In this document: in pieces, positions 25,502 through 35,338 of the stretch
Position numbering within the stretch: position 1 is the stretch's first letter
Layout of the letters: every line of letters begins with the position of its first letter
DNA from: Empedobacter stercoris
GTDB taxonomy: Bacteria > Bacteroidota > Bacteroidia > Flavobacteriales > Weeksellaceae
Strand: one strand, 5' to 3'
Assembly: GCF_965137335.1 (NCBI RefSeq)
Contig: NZ_CBCRZD010000015.1
DNA length: 64,000 nucleotides
Program-made: the position numbers and the translations under genes
The notes under the pieces: model-generated
Told to the model about the DNA's origin: nothing
What the model saw: only the letters and a program-made list of their open reading frames with translations
Databases searched by the model: none

Positions 25502-26254
25502 CTATACTTTTTCTATTTTCTTTTGTAGTGAATAATACGCGCGTTTTGCGGCACTTTCTTCTGCTTTTTTCTTTGAAGTTCCTCTCCCTTTTGAGATAAC
25601 CTTATCGTTAAGACGGATAACGGATACAAAGACCTGAAGATCTTCTGCATTTTGCTCCTCAAATGTATTGAATCTTATTGTATTTCTCGTTTTTTGACTC
25701 CACTCCAAGATCAACGATTTGTGACTTGTTATGGTATGTTCCAAACGATCTAAATCCGCATAAGGGTCAATAATTTTGATTTGAATAAATTTTTGGACTG
25801 CATCTATTCCTCCATCTACATAAATTGCACCGACTAAAGCTTCTAACATATCACCATTGACGTCTTCCCCCAAATTGTTGTGATTGTTCATAGGATCTAA
25901 ATAATCCAACAGACCAAGTTGTTTTGACACATCGTTTAATTGCTTGCGTGAAACAATTTTAGAACGCATTTTTGTCAAATATCCTTCTTGTTGGTCTGGT
26001 GCTTTATAGTACAAATGTACTGCTGTAGAAGCACCAAGTAATGCATCTCCTAAAAACTCTAATCTTTCAAAATTGATACTGTTTCCATTTTCATCTTTTT
26101 TTTGCGCTGATCTGTGGGTAAATGCTTCTTTAAACACCTCAATATTTTGAGGGGTATAACCCAGGGTCTCGTTCAAAAATTTCAAAAAAGGATCAGATGA
26201 ATTTGAATCATCACGATGATTTTTAAAAGAAAATAATTTTTTTAAGAAAGACAT
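25502..26254 (-). CDS. rnc: Ribonuclease III
   Basis: 250 residues. RNase III signature NFERLEFLGDALLGA (about 61-75), second catalytic segment GDMLEALVGAIYVDGG, and a C-terminal double-stranded RNA binding domain (SRGTSKKKAEESAAKRA). It cuts double-stranded RNA, including rRNA precursors. The start overlaps the fabF stop by one base. It is the type of enzyme known to excise intervening sequences from 23S rRNA, which matters for the IVS-like elements in this window. Confidence 0.96.
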   Translation of the reverse strand: MSFLKKLFSFKNHRDDSNSSDPFLKFLNETLGYTPQNIEVFKEAFTHRSAQKKDENGNSINFERLEFLGDALLGASTAVHLYYKAPDQQEGYLTKMRSKIVSRKQLNDVSKQLGLLDYLDPMNNHNNLGEDVNGDMLEALVGAIYVDGGIDAVQKFIQIKIIDPYADLDRLEHTITSHKSLILEWSQKTRNTIRFNTFEEQNAEDLQVFVSVIRLNDKVISKGRGTSKKKAEESAAKRAYYSLQKKIEKV

Positions 26255-27507
26255 TACTTATACTTCTTAAATATCACACACGCATTGTGACCACCAAAAC
26301 CAAAAGTATTACTCAATGCATAATCCACATTTTTCTCTTTTGCTTTGTTAAATGTATAATCAATTTTAGGATCAAGATTTTCATCATCCGTAAAATGATT
26401 AATTGTTGGTGGAACAATACTGTTATTGATAGCTCCAATAGCCGAAATCGCTTCAATAATTCCAGCACCACCTAATAAGTGACCTGTCATTGATTTAGTT
26501 GAATTGATTTGAATATTGTATGCATGTTCTCCAAATAATTTTTGAATCGCTTTAGATTCTGCAATATCACCTAATGGTGTAGATGTTCCGTGCATGTTGA
26601 TATGATCCACGTCTTCTACGTTTATATTTGCGTCTAATAAAGCTTCTTTCATCACATTTAAAGCGCCAATTCCTTCTGGATGTGGTGCTGTAATATGATG
26701 AGCATCTGCTGTCATCCCTGTTCCTACTAATTCAGCATAAATTGTAGCTCCACGTGCAATTGCATGTTCGTACTCTTCTAAAACAATACATCCAGCGCCT
26801 TCACCCATTACAAAACCATCGCGGTCTTTGTCAAATGGTCTTGAAGCCGTTTGTGGATCATCGTTTCGTGTAGATAACGCATGTAATGCATTGAAACCTC
26901 CAATGCTTGATGCTGTAATCGCAGCTTCTGACCCTCCTGTTACTATTGCTTCTGCTTTTCCAAGTCTTAATAACATGAATGCATCAATAATTGCATTTGT
27001 TGAAGAGGCACATGCCGAAACAGTTGTATAATTAGGTCCCATAAGACCAAATTCCATTGAAATATGACCAGGTGTGATATCTGCAATCATCTTAGGGATA
27101 AAGAAAGGATTGAAACGTGGTGTTCCATTTCCTGTTGCGTAATTCGAAACTTCTTCTTCAAAAGTTTTAATTCCACCAATACCAGATCCCCATATAACAC
27201 CGATACGCTCTTTGTTTACGTTAGTAGCATCTAAGATCCCACTGTGTTTGATAGCTTCTCTTGCAGCCACAATCCCCAATTGGGCACAACGATCAATCTT
27301 GCGCGCTTCTTTTCGATCAAAATGATCTTCAATGTTGAAGTTTTTGATCTCACAAGCAAATTGTGTCTTAAAAAGAGTTGCATCAAAAAGCGTAATAGGC
27401 GCGGCGCCACTTACACCATTCACTAATCCTTTCCAGTATTCTTGGTAAGTATTTCCGATTGGTGTTAGCGCGCCTAAACCTGTTACTACTACTCTTTTTA
27501 ATTCCAT
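26254..27507 (-). CDS. fabF: Beta-ketoacyl-ACP synthase II
   Basis: 417 residues of the thiolase fold: RVVVTGLGALTPIGN at the start, active-site Cys in TVSACASSTNA, and the two His residues in NMHGTSTPLGD and STKSMTGHLLGGAG, ending NTFGFGGHNACVIF. It elongates acyl-ACP in fatty acid synthesis. Sixteen bases after acpP, as usual in this order. Confidence 0.97.
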   Translation of the reverse strand: MELKRVVVTGLGALTPIGNTYQEYWKGLVNGVSGAAPITLFDATLFKTQFACEIKNFNIEDHFDRKEARKIDRCAQLGIVAAREAIKHSGILDATNVNKERIGVIWGSGIGGIKTFEEEVSNYATGNGTPRFNPFFIPKMIADITPGHISMEFGLMGPNYTTVSACASSTNAIIDAFMLLRLGKAEAIVTGGSEAAITASSIGGFNALHALSTRNDDPQTASRPFDKDRDGFVMGEGAGCIVLEEYEHAIARGATIYAELVGTGMTADAHHITAPHPEGIGALNVMKEALLDANINVEDVDHINMHGTSTPLGDIAESKAIQKLFGEHAYNIQINSTKSMTGHLLGGAGIIEAISAIGAINNSIVPPTINHFTDDENLDPKIDYTFNKAKEKNVDYALSNTFGFGGHNACVIFKKYK

Positions 27508-27523
27508 AAAAATTAAGGAACTA

Positions 27524-27760
27524 TTACTTGTTTAAGTCTTCGATGTATGTCACAGCTTGACCTACTGTAGAAATTTTCTCTGCTTGATCGTCTGGAATTT
27601 GAATATCAAATTCTTTTTCGAATTCCATAATTAACTCTACTGTGTCTAATGAATCAGCTCCTAAATCGTTAGTGAAACTTGCTTCAAGCGTTACTTCGCT
27701 TTCGTCAACTCCTAATTTATCCACGATAATTGCTTTCACTCTTGATGTAATGTCAGACAT
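27524..27760 (-). CDS. acpP: Acyl carrier protein
   Basis: 78 residues, acidic, with the 4'-phosphopantetheine site in GADSLDTVELIMEFE. Normal length. First gene of the operon with fabF and rnc. Confidence 0.97.
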   Translation of the reverse strand: MSDITSRVKAIIVDKLGVDESEVTLEASFTNDLGADSLDTVELIMEFEKEFDIQIPDDQAEKISTVGQAVTYIEDLNK

Positions 27761-27792
27761 AATTTTCTAATTTTAATTGTTGTAAACTACTG

Positions 27793-27821
27793 CAAAAATA
27801 TAAAACTTATATTAAATACAA
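27793..27821 (-). promoter_or_regulatory. Promoter of the acpP operon
   Basis: On the minus strand: TTG at 27819-27821, 18 bases of spacer, then TATTTTTG at 27793-27800. Both boxes and the spacing match the Flavobacteriia promoter consensus (TTG, 17-23, TAnnTTTG). Confidence 0.75.
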
Positions 27822-27931
27822 GCTTTTTTTTATATGCATGCATAAGAACTTGCAAATATAGGGTGAATAATTATTCACGAAAACGTTTAAGTGAATGACA
27901 TAAGTCAAATTTTTCACGCTTTTTTTTATTG

Positions 27932-27939
27932 TAACTTTG
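27932..27939 (+). promoter_or_regulatory. -7 box upstream of pckA
   Basis: TAACTTTG, an exact TAnnTTTG match, 49 bases before the pckA ATG. No TTG at the usual -33 distance. Confidence 0.5.
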
Positions 27940-27988
27940 TGCAAAGTTTTTACCTTTAATATTTTAAAAATACTATAAAATCACAAAA

Positions 27989-29560
27989 ATGAGCATAGAA
28001 TTGGCATCTTACGGAATAAAAAATTCCAAAATTAACTATCAATTATCTCCTGAAGAACTTACCAAGAAAATGGTAGAATTAGGACAGGGAGAAATCACAT
28101 CTTCTGGCGCTATTAATATGCTAACAGGAGAATTTACAGGGCGTTCACCAAAAGACCGTTTCATTGTAAAAGATGATATTACGGCTGATAACGTTTGGTG
28201 GGATGGAAATACAAATATTCCTTTTGATTCTGATAAGTTTGACGCTTTATATGATAAAGTAGTTGAGCACTTAAGCAACCGCGAAATTTATGTACGCGAT
28301 GCTTTTGCTTGTGCAGATGACGCCTACAAAACTAAAATTAGAGCAATTACAGAAACACCTGCTGCTAATTTATTTATCTACAACATGTTTATTCGTCCAA
28401 CAGAAGAAGAATTAAATAACTTCGGAGATTCTGAGTGGACAATTATAAATGCGCCAACTTTTGTTGCTGATGCAGACGAAGATGGTACAAGACAACACAA
28501 TTTCTCTATCTTAAACTTCAAACGTAAAATCGTTTTGAATGGTGGAACTGGTTACACAGGAGAAATGAAAAAAGGAATTTTCTCTGCTTTAAACTTTATC
28601 TTACCGGTATTTAGAAACACATTACCAATGCATTGTTCTGCGAACTCTGGTGAAAACGGAGATACTGCCATGTTCTTTGGGTTATCTGGTACAGGAAAAA
28701 CAACGTTATCTGCTGATAAAAACAGACGTTTAATTGGGGATGATGAACATGGTTGGACTGAAGACAATACTGTATTCAATTTTGAAGGTGGTTGTTATGC
28801 TAAAGTAATCAACTTATCTGCAGAAGGAGAACCAGAAATTTTTGCTGCAATTAAAGAAGGGGCGTTATTAGAAAACTGTAAGTTAGTTCCAGGAACAAAC
28901 GAAGTTGACTTTACGGATACCTCAATTACAGAAAACACACGTGTTTCTTATCCGATTGATTACATCGAGAATATTGCAGTTCCATCTGTAGGAAAAAATC
29001 CTAAAAATATTTTCTTCTTATCATTTGATGCTTTTGGTGTTTTTCCTCCAATCGCTAAATTAAACCCAGATCAAGCAGCTTATTTATTTATCTCAGGATA
29101 TACTTCAAAAGTGGCTGGTACAGAAGCTGGTGTTACAGAACCACAAACGACATTCTCTACATGTTTTGGTGCGCCATTTATGCCGTTGCACCCAACAAAA
29201 TATGCTGAAATGTTAAGCGACAAAGTAGAAAAAACTGGCGTTAATGTTTGGTTAATTAACACAGGTTGGAATGGTAAGAAAGAACGTATGTCTTTAAAAG
29301 ATACTCGTGCAGTGATCAATGCAGCATTAAATGGAGATTTGGATAACGCGGCGTTTAAAAAGGATCCATACTTCGGATTTGAAGTTCCAGTTGCAATAGA
29401 TGGTGTTTCATCAGAAAAATTAAATCCTGCAACTTCATTTGCAACAGAAGAAGCGTATGAAGAAAATGCGAAAGTATTGGCAGCTAAATTCAAAGAAAAC
29501 TTCAAAAAGTTCGAAGAATTTGCGAATGCTGATTTATTAGCTGGAGGACCAACAATTTAA
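27989..29560 (+). CDS. pckA: Phosphoenolpyruvate carboxykinase (ATP)
   Basis: 523 residues. TGRSPKDRF near the start, the P-loop GLSGTGKTTLSAD (around residue 230) and the following LIGDDEHGW with metal ligands define the ATP-type enzyme. It converts oxaloacetate to PEP and CO2, the first step of gluconeogenesis, or the reverse when fixing CO2. It has its own promoter and terminator. Confidence 0.97.
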   Translation: MSIELASYGIKNSKINYQLSPEELTKKMVELGQGEITSSGAINMLTGEFTGRSPKDRFIVKDDITADNVWWDGNTNIPFDSDKFDALYDKVVEHLSNREIYVRDAFACADDAYKTKIRAITETPAANLFIYNMFIRPTEEELNNFGDSEWTIINAPTFVADADEDGTRQHNFSILNFKRKIVLNGGTGYTGEMKKGIFSALNFILPVFRNTLPMHCSANSGENGDTAMFFGLSGTGKTTLSADKNRRLIGDDEHGWTEDNTVFNFEGGCYAKVINLSAEGEPEIFAAIKEGALLENCKLVPGTNEVDFTDTSITENTRVSYPIDYIENIAVPSVGKNPKNIFFLSFDAFGVFPPIAKLNPDQAAYLFISGYTSKVAGTEAGVTEPQTTFSTCFGAPFMPLHPTKYAEMLSDKVEKTGVNVWLINTGWNGKKERMSLKDTRAVINAALNGDLDNAAFKKDPYFGFEVPVAIDGVSSEKLNPATSFATEEAYEENAKVLAAKFKENFKKFEEFANADLLAGGPTI

Positions 29561-29580
29561 GATTAAAATTAAATCATATA

Positions 29581-29616
29581 AATTCTGGATTGCAATTGTA
29601 ATCCAGAATTTTATTT
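29581..29616. terminator. Terminator between pckA and the methyltransferase gene
   Basis: 11-bp stem (AATTCTGGATT, 29581-29591, with AATCCAGAATT, 29600-29610) and a T-rich tail. Works for pckA and, by symmetry, partly for the convergent gene. Confidence 0.8.
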
Positions 29617-30618
29617 TGGAGCAAACTTTAATGTTATAAACGGAGATAAAATCAACCCTAATTGATTCGTTTTTAAAGCGCTGAAATTAACTAAAGAAAC
29701 CACTTTTTTCTTAAAGCCTTTTTTATCAACATCGCAATAAAAACCGTTTTCTATCGTACAGCTAAAATTATATTTTTTTGCCAATTGATGGTAATCAGAC
29801 AACGGTAATATACGTTCCATCCAACTACCAAAATCGGGTTCACAACAATTATATTGATCAACATCAACCTGCATCACAGCTTGGTTTTGTCGGTAATATT
29901 CCAAAAAATCAATCAAGTCCACGTAACGCAAACCACGAGATTTAGTTGCTAATAATTCTAATTCCTTTTCTGTTAATTCTGGACCTATTTTCTTTAGATA
30001 TTCCTTTCTCTTTGGACAGTACTCTTCAATTTCATCTTTCTCCATTAATTTTCTTAATCTTTTCGCTTTAATGAAATTTTTAGGATTAGAAGCTGTTGTA
30101 AATAACATTTTTATTGAAGAATTAAGCTGACTGAAATAATTAAACATTTCATCCAAATCATGAATATGTTCTATTGTATCTGTCGAAATCAAATAATCTA
30201 CTTTGATATTTCTATCCTTGATAAATTGTAACAATTCTTGATAAGATCCTTCAATATAATAATCGGGACCAAAACCTATTTTTTGACTTATTTTCTGAAT
30301 TGTTGAAACAGAACTCGGATTAAAATCGCAATAAATCACTTTAAATCCTTTTTGTTTTAAATACAGACTTAAAAAACCATGACCACCACCAAAGTCAACA
30401 ATGTATTCACCTTTAATAGGTGCAAAATTGATCAGTTTTTGCAAAGAATAATCAAACATTTGAAAGTAATAAAATAACGTAGGTTGCATATTTTCGATAT
30501 AATCTATATTATATTCATTAATTCCTAAATCCTTAAAATTAATCTGATTTATTAATTTTACTACTGATTTTATTTCTTCTGAACAAAAAGTATTTTGATA
30601 TTGTTGATAAGCATTCAT
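29611..30618 (-). CDS. Class I SAM-dependent methyltransferase, target unknown
   Basis: 335 residues. The SAM-binding motif I is VDFGGGHGFLSLYL (about 92-105), followed by VIYCDFNPSS and the DTIEHIHDLDEMF segment of type 11 methyltransferases. Long extensions before and after the fold, with no further known domain, leave the substrate open. It follows the tRNA methyltransferase gene by one base of spacing, so it is probably in the same operon. Confidence 0.75.
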   Translation of the reverse strand: MNAYQQYQNTFCSEEIKSVVKLINQINFKDLGINEYNIDYIENMQPTLFYYFQMFDYSLQKLINFAPIKGEYIVDFGGGHGFLSLYLKQKGFKVIYCDFNPSSVSTIQKISQKIGFGPDYYIEGSYQELLQFIKDRNIKVDYLISTDTIEHIHDLDEMFNYFSQLNSSIKMLFTTASNPKNFIKAKRLRKLMEKDEIEEYCPKRKEYLKKIGPELTEKELELLATKSRGLRYVDLIDFLEYYRQNQAVMQVDVDQYNCCEPDFGSWMERILPLSDYHQLAKKYNFSCTIENGFYCDVDKKGFKKKVVSLVNFSALKTNQLGLILSPFITLKFAPK

Positions 30619-30619
30619 A

Positions 30620-31327
30620 TTACATTTTCAAATAAAATTCTTTTGTTAAATTAATGTAATCTTCGGTATATTGATGACGTTCGACTTCGATGATTAACTC
30701 ATTTTCAAGGCATTTCTTGTCATGAAAACTAAATTCTAATAAAACACGTTTGGTTGCAGTAGTTGCATTTCCTTTTACATAGACTGTTTTTGATCGTTTT
30801 AAGTTGTTTTGCGAAGCAATTTTACAAAAAGCACCCATTTGATCGTAAGGTATAATAAAACTCGCTGAACCGTCTTGTTGAAGCAATTCAGTCGTTTTTT
30901 TGATTAGCTCTTCAAATGTTAAGGTTTCTTGTTGTCGCGCTTGTTTTCGCGCATCAAATTCAACCGTGTCATTTACTATGAAAAATGGTGGATTGCTTAC
31001 GATCAAGTCATATTTTTGATCTGTAGAATACGCTTGAAGTGATGCATTATAAACCGTTAATCGCTCAGAAAAAGTTGCAAGTTCAAAATTTTCTTTTGCT
31101 TGTATAAAAGCATTTATATCAATTTCGATAGCATCAATTGTTGCATGTGGAAAACGTTGGGCTAACATCAAGGAAATTAATCCTGTTCCAGTGCCAATAT
31201 CTAATATATTTTCGCCCGTTTCTAAAGTTGACCAAGCGCCAAGCAAAACACCATCTGTGCCAACTTTCATTGCCGTTTTATCTTGAAAAATATCGAATTG
31301 TTTAAAACGAAAAGGTTTTCTATTCAT
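30620..31327 (-). CDS. tRNA1(Val) (adenine37-N6)-methyltransferase, TrmN6/YfiC-like
   Basis: 235 residues: motif I ILDIGTGTGLISLML, acidic loop IDAIEID, and the N6-adenine methyltransferase motif NPPFF. The N-terminal FRFKQFDIFQDKTAMKVGTDGVLLG is typical for YfiC. It methylates A37 of tRNA1(Val). The start overlaps the histidine kinase stop by 8 bases. Confidence 0.88.
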   Translation of the reverse strand: MNRKPFRFKQFDIFQDKTAMKVGTDGVLLGAWSTLETGENILDIGTGTGLISLMLAQRFPHATIDAIEIDINAFIQAKENFELATFSERLTVYNASLQAYSTDQKYDLIVSNPPFFIVNDTVEFDARKQARQQETLTFEELIKKTTELLQQDGSASFIIPYDQMGAFCKIASQNNLKRSKTVYVKGNATTATKRVLLEFSFHDKKCLENELIIEVERHQYTEDYINLTKEFYLKM

Positions 31328-32768
31328 TATATGGAATCAATATGTAGAATGTTGTGCCAACAGAAATTTCGGTTTCGAAACGAATGGTTCCATCGTAATC
31401 GTCAATAATTTTTTTCACCATTGGCAAACCGATTCCCATTCCACTGTTTTTTGTTGTAAATTTTGGAATAAAAATAGCGTCCTGAGATTCTACTGGAATT
31501 CCGTCTCCATTGTCTTGAATGGTGATATGAAGAAAATCTTTAACAAAAGCGACATCCACTTTCACTTTTGCAGTACGAGATTGTGGAATAGATTGAAATG
31601 CATTCTTTGTAATATTGGTAATAATTCTGTTCAAATATTGTTTATCAAAACGCATCATTATGATATTTGGAGAATAATTAAACTCGATAAACTCCATTGG
31701 AAATACATAAAGTGTATTTTTTATGACTTCTACAACATCAATTTTTTCATCTTTACGCGATGGCATTTTTGCAAAATCTGAAAAAGCCTCTGCAATACCA
31801 GAAATTGTATCAATTTGTTGCAATAAAATATTCCCTGTGCGCATTGTTTTCTCTTCGAGATCAGGATCATTGATATCAAATCTTCTCATGTGATTTTGAA
31901 TCATTAATCGCATTGGAGTTAATGGATTTTTGACCTCATGAGCTACTTGTCTGGCAAAATCTCTCCACGCTTCTTCACGTTCTTGTTTGGCCAATAAATC
32001 GGATTGTTCTTTTAATCGAAATAGCATATCGTTATAGGAATCGACCAAGACTTTGATCTCGTCATTTCCATCGTAACGAATCGGCATATTGTTGACAATT
32101 ACTTCTGTTTCTCGAATACGATCTGCAAACGACCAAAGTTTATTCAATGTACGTTTAGTTACAAAATAGACGGCTAATGTTCCGAATAAAAGAATTACAC
32201 CAAAAGCCAATCCATAACTACCAATTAAGGTAAACATGTCTTGCTGTAAAAAATCTTGGTTGGATTGGTAAGGTAAACAAAGAATGGCAATGTTCTCATT
32301 GTAATAATTTTTGATATTACTATACGATGAATAGATATCGCTCTCGTCATTTGAATCTTTATTCGTTACAATAAAATCATTTGAATCTTTGAGTTTATCG
32401 AGTATCTTTTGTGGTAAAACATCATAAGTTGTCGATACAGGTTGAGTTGTAAGGATTTTATTTCCACGCAAATCGTAAACCACAATATCTGTTTTGTTGA
32501 TATCTCCAATGCGAAGAAAACCATCTTCTAATAGGTTATGAATATTATCCTTGGTTGCAATTCCAGGATAATTATCCATCTCATAATCTATCGCAGCTTC
32601 TACTGCTCTTACTTTTCTTTTGAGAATGTCTTCGTGATATTGTTTGGTTTGATCATTGAAATGATTAGCAGTAATCAATAAAATTGCGCCTGCTGTAAAT
32701 AACAAAATCGTTACCATATAAATGATAATACGAACAGGTAGCGATAAGTTATTTTTTCTTGTAATCAT
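31320..32768 (-). CDS. Sensor histidine kinase with HAMP domain
   Basis: 482 residues: transmembrane helix 1 (about 10-32), a periplasmic sensor part to about 180, helix 2 (about 183-205), a HAMP domain, and the kinase core with ARQVAHEVKNPLTPMR (phospho-acceptor His), the N-box NIITNITKNAFQS type, DNGDGIP and GMGIGLPMVKKI. No response regulator gene is next to it. The order ribE-kinase-trmN suggests an operon of convenience rather than a shared job. Confidence 0.92.
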   Translation of the reverse strand: MITRKNNLSLPVRIIIYMVTILLFTAGAILLITANHFNDQTKQYHEDILKRKVRAVEAAIDYEMDNYPGIATKDNIHNLLEDGFLRIGDINKTDIVVYDLRGNKILTTQPVSTTYDVLPQKILDKLKDSNDFIVTNKDSNDESDIYSSYSNIKNYYNENIAILCLPYQSNQDFLQQDMFTLIGSYGLAFGVILLFGTLAVYFVTKRTLNKLWSFADRIRETEVIVNNMPIRYDGNDEIKVLVDSYNDMLFRLKEQSDLLAKQEREEAWRDFARQVAHEVKNPLTPMRLMIQNHMRRFDINDPDLEEKTMRTGNILLQQIDTISGIAEAFSDFAKMPSRKDEKIDVVEVIKNTLYVFPMEFIEFNYSPNIIMMRFDKQYLNRIITNITKNAFQSIPQSRTAKVKVDVAFVKDFLHITIQDNGDGIPVESQDAIFIPKFTTKNSGMGIGLPMVKKIIDDYDGTIRFETEISVGTTFYILIPYNE

Positions 32769-32770
32769 TT

Positions 32771-33358
32771 TTATTTTTGAAATAATCTTTTGACGTATTT
32801 TCCTAAGATATCAAATTCTAAATTTAAGGTATCTCCAACTTTCACTTGATTGAGATTTGTAAATTCCCAAGTGTACGGAATAATTGCTACCGAAAATTGA
32901 CCAACTTTACTATCTACAACGGTTAAACTAATTCCATTTAAACAGATCGAACCTTTTTCTACAGTTACATTTCCAGACGATGCTTCGTCATAGGCTACGG
33001 TAACAAAAAAACTTCCGTTTTGATTTTCAATAGAAACTACTTTTCCTGTTTGATCTACATGTCCTTGAACGATATGACCGTCTATGCGACCATTGAATTG
33101 CAAACATCGTTCTAAATTGATAAAATCGCCTTCTTTTAAGGTGTTAAAGTTTGTTTTTTGTAGTGTTTCCTCTATAGCTGTGACTTTGTAAAGACCATCT
33201 TTAAAATCAACAACTGTTAAACAAACTCCATTGTGTGCTACACTTTGATCTATTTTTAGTTCATCACAAAAATCAGCTTCAATCCATAAATGTAAATTAG
33301 ATTGATCTTTCTCTGCTTTTACAAGCTTTCCAACTCCTTCAACGATTCCTGTAAACAT
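32771..33358 (-). CDS. ribE: Riboflavin synthase alpha chain
   Basis: 195 residues in two similar lumazine-binding barrels. MFTGIVEGVGKL at the start and the repeated pattern GVCLTVVDF / GISLTVVDS with NLERCL and LNLEFDILGKY mark the two halves. It dismutates two 6,7-dimethyl-8-ribityllumazines into riboflavin. No FMN riboswitch is visible in the 100 bases upstream. Confidence 0.96.
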   Translation of the reverse strand: MFTGIVEGVGKLVKAEKDQSNLHLWIEADFCDELKIDQSVAHNGVCLTVVDFKDGLYKVTAIEETLQKTNFNTLKEGDFINLERCLQFNGRIDGHIVQGHVDQTGKVVSIENQNGSFFVTVAYDEASSGNVTVEKGSICLNGISLTVVDSKVGQFSVAIIPYTWEFTNLNQVKVGDTLNLEFDILGKYVKRLFQK

Positions 33359-33408
33359 GATGTTATTTTTGGTGAAAGTAATAATTAATTCTAAAATTAT
33401 AAAATGAA

Positions 33409-33438
33409 AAAGGGATGATTTTAAAATATCACCCCTTT
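33409..33438 (-). terminator. Terminator of the glmS operon
   Basis: Stem AAAGGGGTGAT against ATCATCCCTTT on the minus strand (one mismatch), loop ATTTTAAA, then a T-run. It lies after the glmS stop. Confidence 0.7.
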
Positions 33439-33461
33439 AATTATTGATCTAAATATTTATT

Positions 33462-35309
33462 TTACTCAACTGTAACTGATTTTGCCAAGTTACGAGGCTG
33501 ATCTACATTTTTACCTAATTTTACAGCAATCCAATAAGATAATAATTGTAATGGAATAGCTGTTAAAATTGGCGAAAACTCTTCTGCCGTTTCTGGGATT
33601 ACAACATAATCATCTGCCATTGCAGTAACTTGTTCATCACCTTCGTTTACAATTGCAATTACTTTTGCACTACGAGATTTAATTTCTTGAATGTTAGAAA
33701 CTACTTTTTCGTAATATCCTTTTTTCGTTGCAATAACAATAACTGGCATATTTTCATCCAACAATGCGATTGGTCCGTGCTTCATTTCTGCTGCAGGATA
33801 CCCTTCTGCGTGGATGTAAGAAATTTCTTTTAATTTTAATGCACCTTCTAAGGCTGATGGGAAGTTATACCCACGACCTAAATAAATTGCATTTCTATTG
33901 TCTTTGTATTTTTCGGCAATTTTATCGATAACGCCTTCGCAATTATCTAAAATTTGTTGCACTAATTCTGGAATACGCTCTAATTCGCGTGTTAACAAGT
34001 TAAATTTCTCTGCTGATAATTCACCATTGTGTTTTCCTAATTTTAATGCAATCAATGCTAAAACTGTTAACTGAGCTGTAAAAGCTTTTGTTGAAGCAAC
34101 ACCAATCTCAGGACCTGCGTGTGTATAAGCACCAGCATCTGTAATACGAGCGATAGATGAACCTACAACATTGTTAATTCCGAAGATAAAGGCACCATTT
34201 TCTTTTGCTAATTTAAGCGCTGCTAATGTATCTGCCGTTTCTCCTGATTGAGAGATTGCAATTACCACATCATGTTTGTTGATGATTGGATTACGGTAAC
34301 GGAATTCTGATGCATATTCTACTTCTACAGGAATGCGAGCGAAATCTTCGATCATGTATTCTGCTACTAATCCTGCATGGTAAGACGTTCCACAAGCTAC
34401 AATAATGATACGTTTGGCATTTAAGAATTTCTCTTGATGATCCCAAATACCTGCCATTTTGATGACACCTTCGTCAACCAATAAACGTCCACGCATTGTA
34501 TCACGAATAGAACGAGGTTGTTCGTTGATTTCTTTTAACATGAAATGTTCGTACCCTCCTTTTTCGATTGCTTCGATATTTAATTTTAATTCTTGAACAT
34601 CTAAAGATACCGCTTCATTATTTTTGATTGTACGTACATCAACTGCTTTGTCTAAAGTAATTGTTGCCATGTCTCCGTCTTCTAAATAAACAGCATCTTT
34701 CGTGAATTCAATAAACGGAGAAGCGTCAGAAGCTACAAAGAATTCGTTTTCACCAATTCCGATTGCTAATGGAGATCCTAAACGTCCAACAACAATTGTA
34801 TTTGGTTCTTCTTTGTCTAAAACTGCTATTGCATAAGCTCCAATCACTTCATTAAGCGCTAAACGAACAGCATCTGTTAAATTTAGATTTTGTTCTTCTT
34901 GAAATAATTGAATAAAGTTTACTAAAACTTCTGTATCTGTATCACTGTGAAAAACATAACCTTTTTCGATCAACAATTTTTTGATTGATTCATAGTTTTC
35001 AATAATTCCATTATGAACTAAAACCAAACGTCCACTGTTTGACATATGCGGATGCGAGTTTACATCGTTTGGAACACCATGTGTAGCCCAACGTGTATGA
35101 CCAATTCCTAAATGAGGTGTTTTATCTAAATTTGATGATTTTTCTTCTAAATCAGAAACTTTTCCTTTTGTTTTTACTAATTCAAAATCAGTACCAGTAG
35201 AAAGGACTAAGCCAGCACTATCGTAACCACGATACTCTAATCTTCTCAATCCATTTATAATAATTGGATACGCTTCGCGATGACCAATATATCCTACAAT
35301 TCCACACAT
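33462..35309 (-). CDS. glmS: Glutamine-fructose-6-phosphate aminotransferase (isomerizing)
   Basis: 615 residues: N-terminal glutaminase domain with Cys2 in MCGIVGYIGHRE and GHTRWATHG, then two SIS domains with CGTSYHAGL and SQSGETADTLAAL, and the C-terminal QPRNLAKSVTVE that closes the active site. It makes glucosamine-6-phosphate, the entry to UDP-GlcNAc and so to both polysaccharide loci. It ends the GT5-DUF4270-glmS group. No glmS ribozyme-like leader is apparent, and the gap upstream is only 29 bases. Confidence 0.97.
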   Translation of the reverse strand: MCGIVGYIGHREAYPIIINGLRRLEYRGYDSAGLVLSTGTDFELVKTKGKVSDLEEKSSNLDKTPHLGIGHTRWATHGVPNDVNSHPHMSNSGRLVLVHNGIIENYESIKKLLIEKGYVFHSDTDTEVLVNFIQLFQEEQNLNLTDAVRLALNEVIGAYAIAVLDKEEPNTIVVGRLGSPLAIGIGENEFFVASDASPFIEFTKDAVYLEDGDMATITLDKAVDVRTIKNNEAVSLDVQELKLNIEAIEKGGYEHFMLKEINEQPRSIRDTMRGRLLVDEGVIKMAGIWDHQEKFLNAKRIIIVACGTSYHAGLVAEYMIEDFARIPVEVEYASEFRYRNPIINKHDVVIAISQSGETADTLAALKLAKENGAFIFGINNVVGSSIARITDAGAYTHAGPEIGVASTKAFTAQLTVLALIALKLGKHNGELSAEKFNLLTRELERIPELVQQILDNCEGVIDKIAEKYKDNRNAIYLGRGYNFPSALEGALKLKEISYIHAEGYPAAEMKHGPIALLDENMPVIVIATKKGYYEKVVSNIQEIKSRSAKVIAIVNEGDEQVTAMADDYVVIPETAEEFSPILTAIPLQLLSYWIAVKLGKNVDQPRNLAKSVTVE

Positions 35310-35338
35310 AATGTTATATAGTATTTTAAGTTAAATTG

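Noticed and set aside
29080..29505. 141-codon minus-strand open frame
   Set aside because: It is the antisense shadow of the intact pckA gene.
33359..33461. FMN riboswitch before ribE
   Set aside because: Only about 100 bases separate ribE from glmS, with the glmS terminator in the middle; no conserved FMN aptamer parts are visible.
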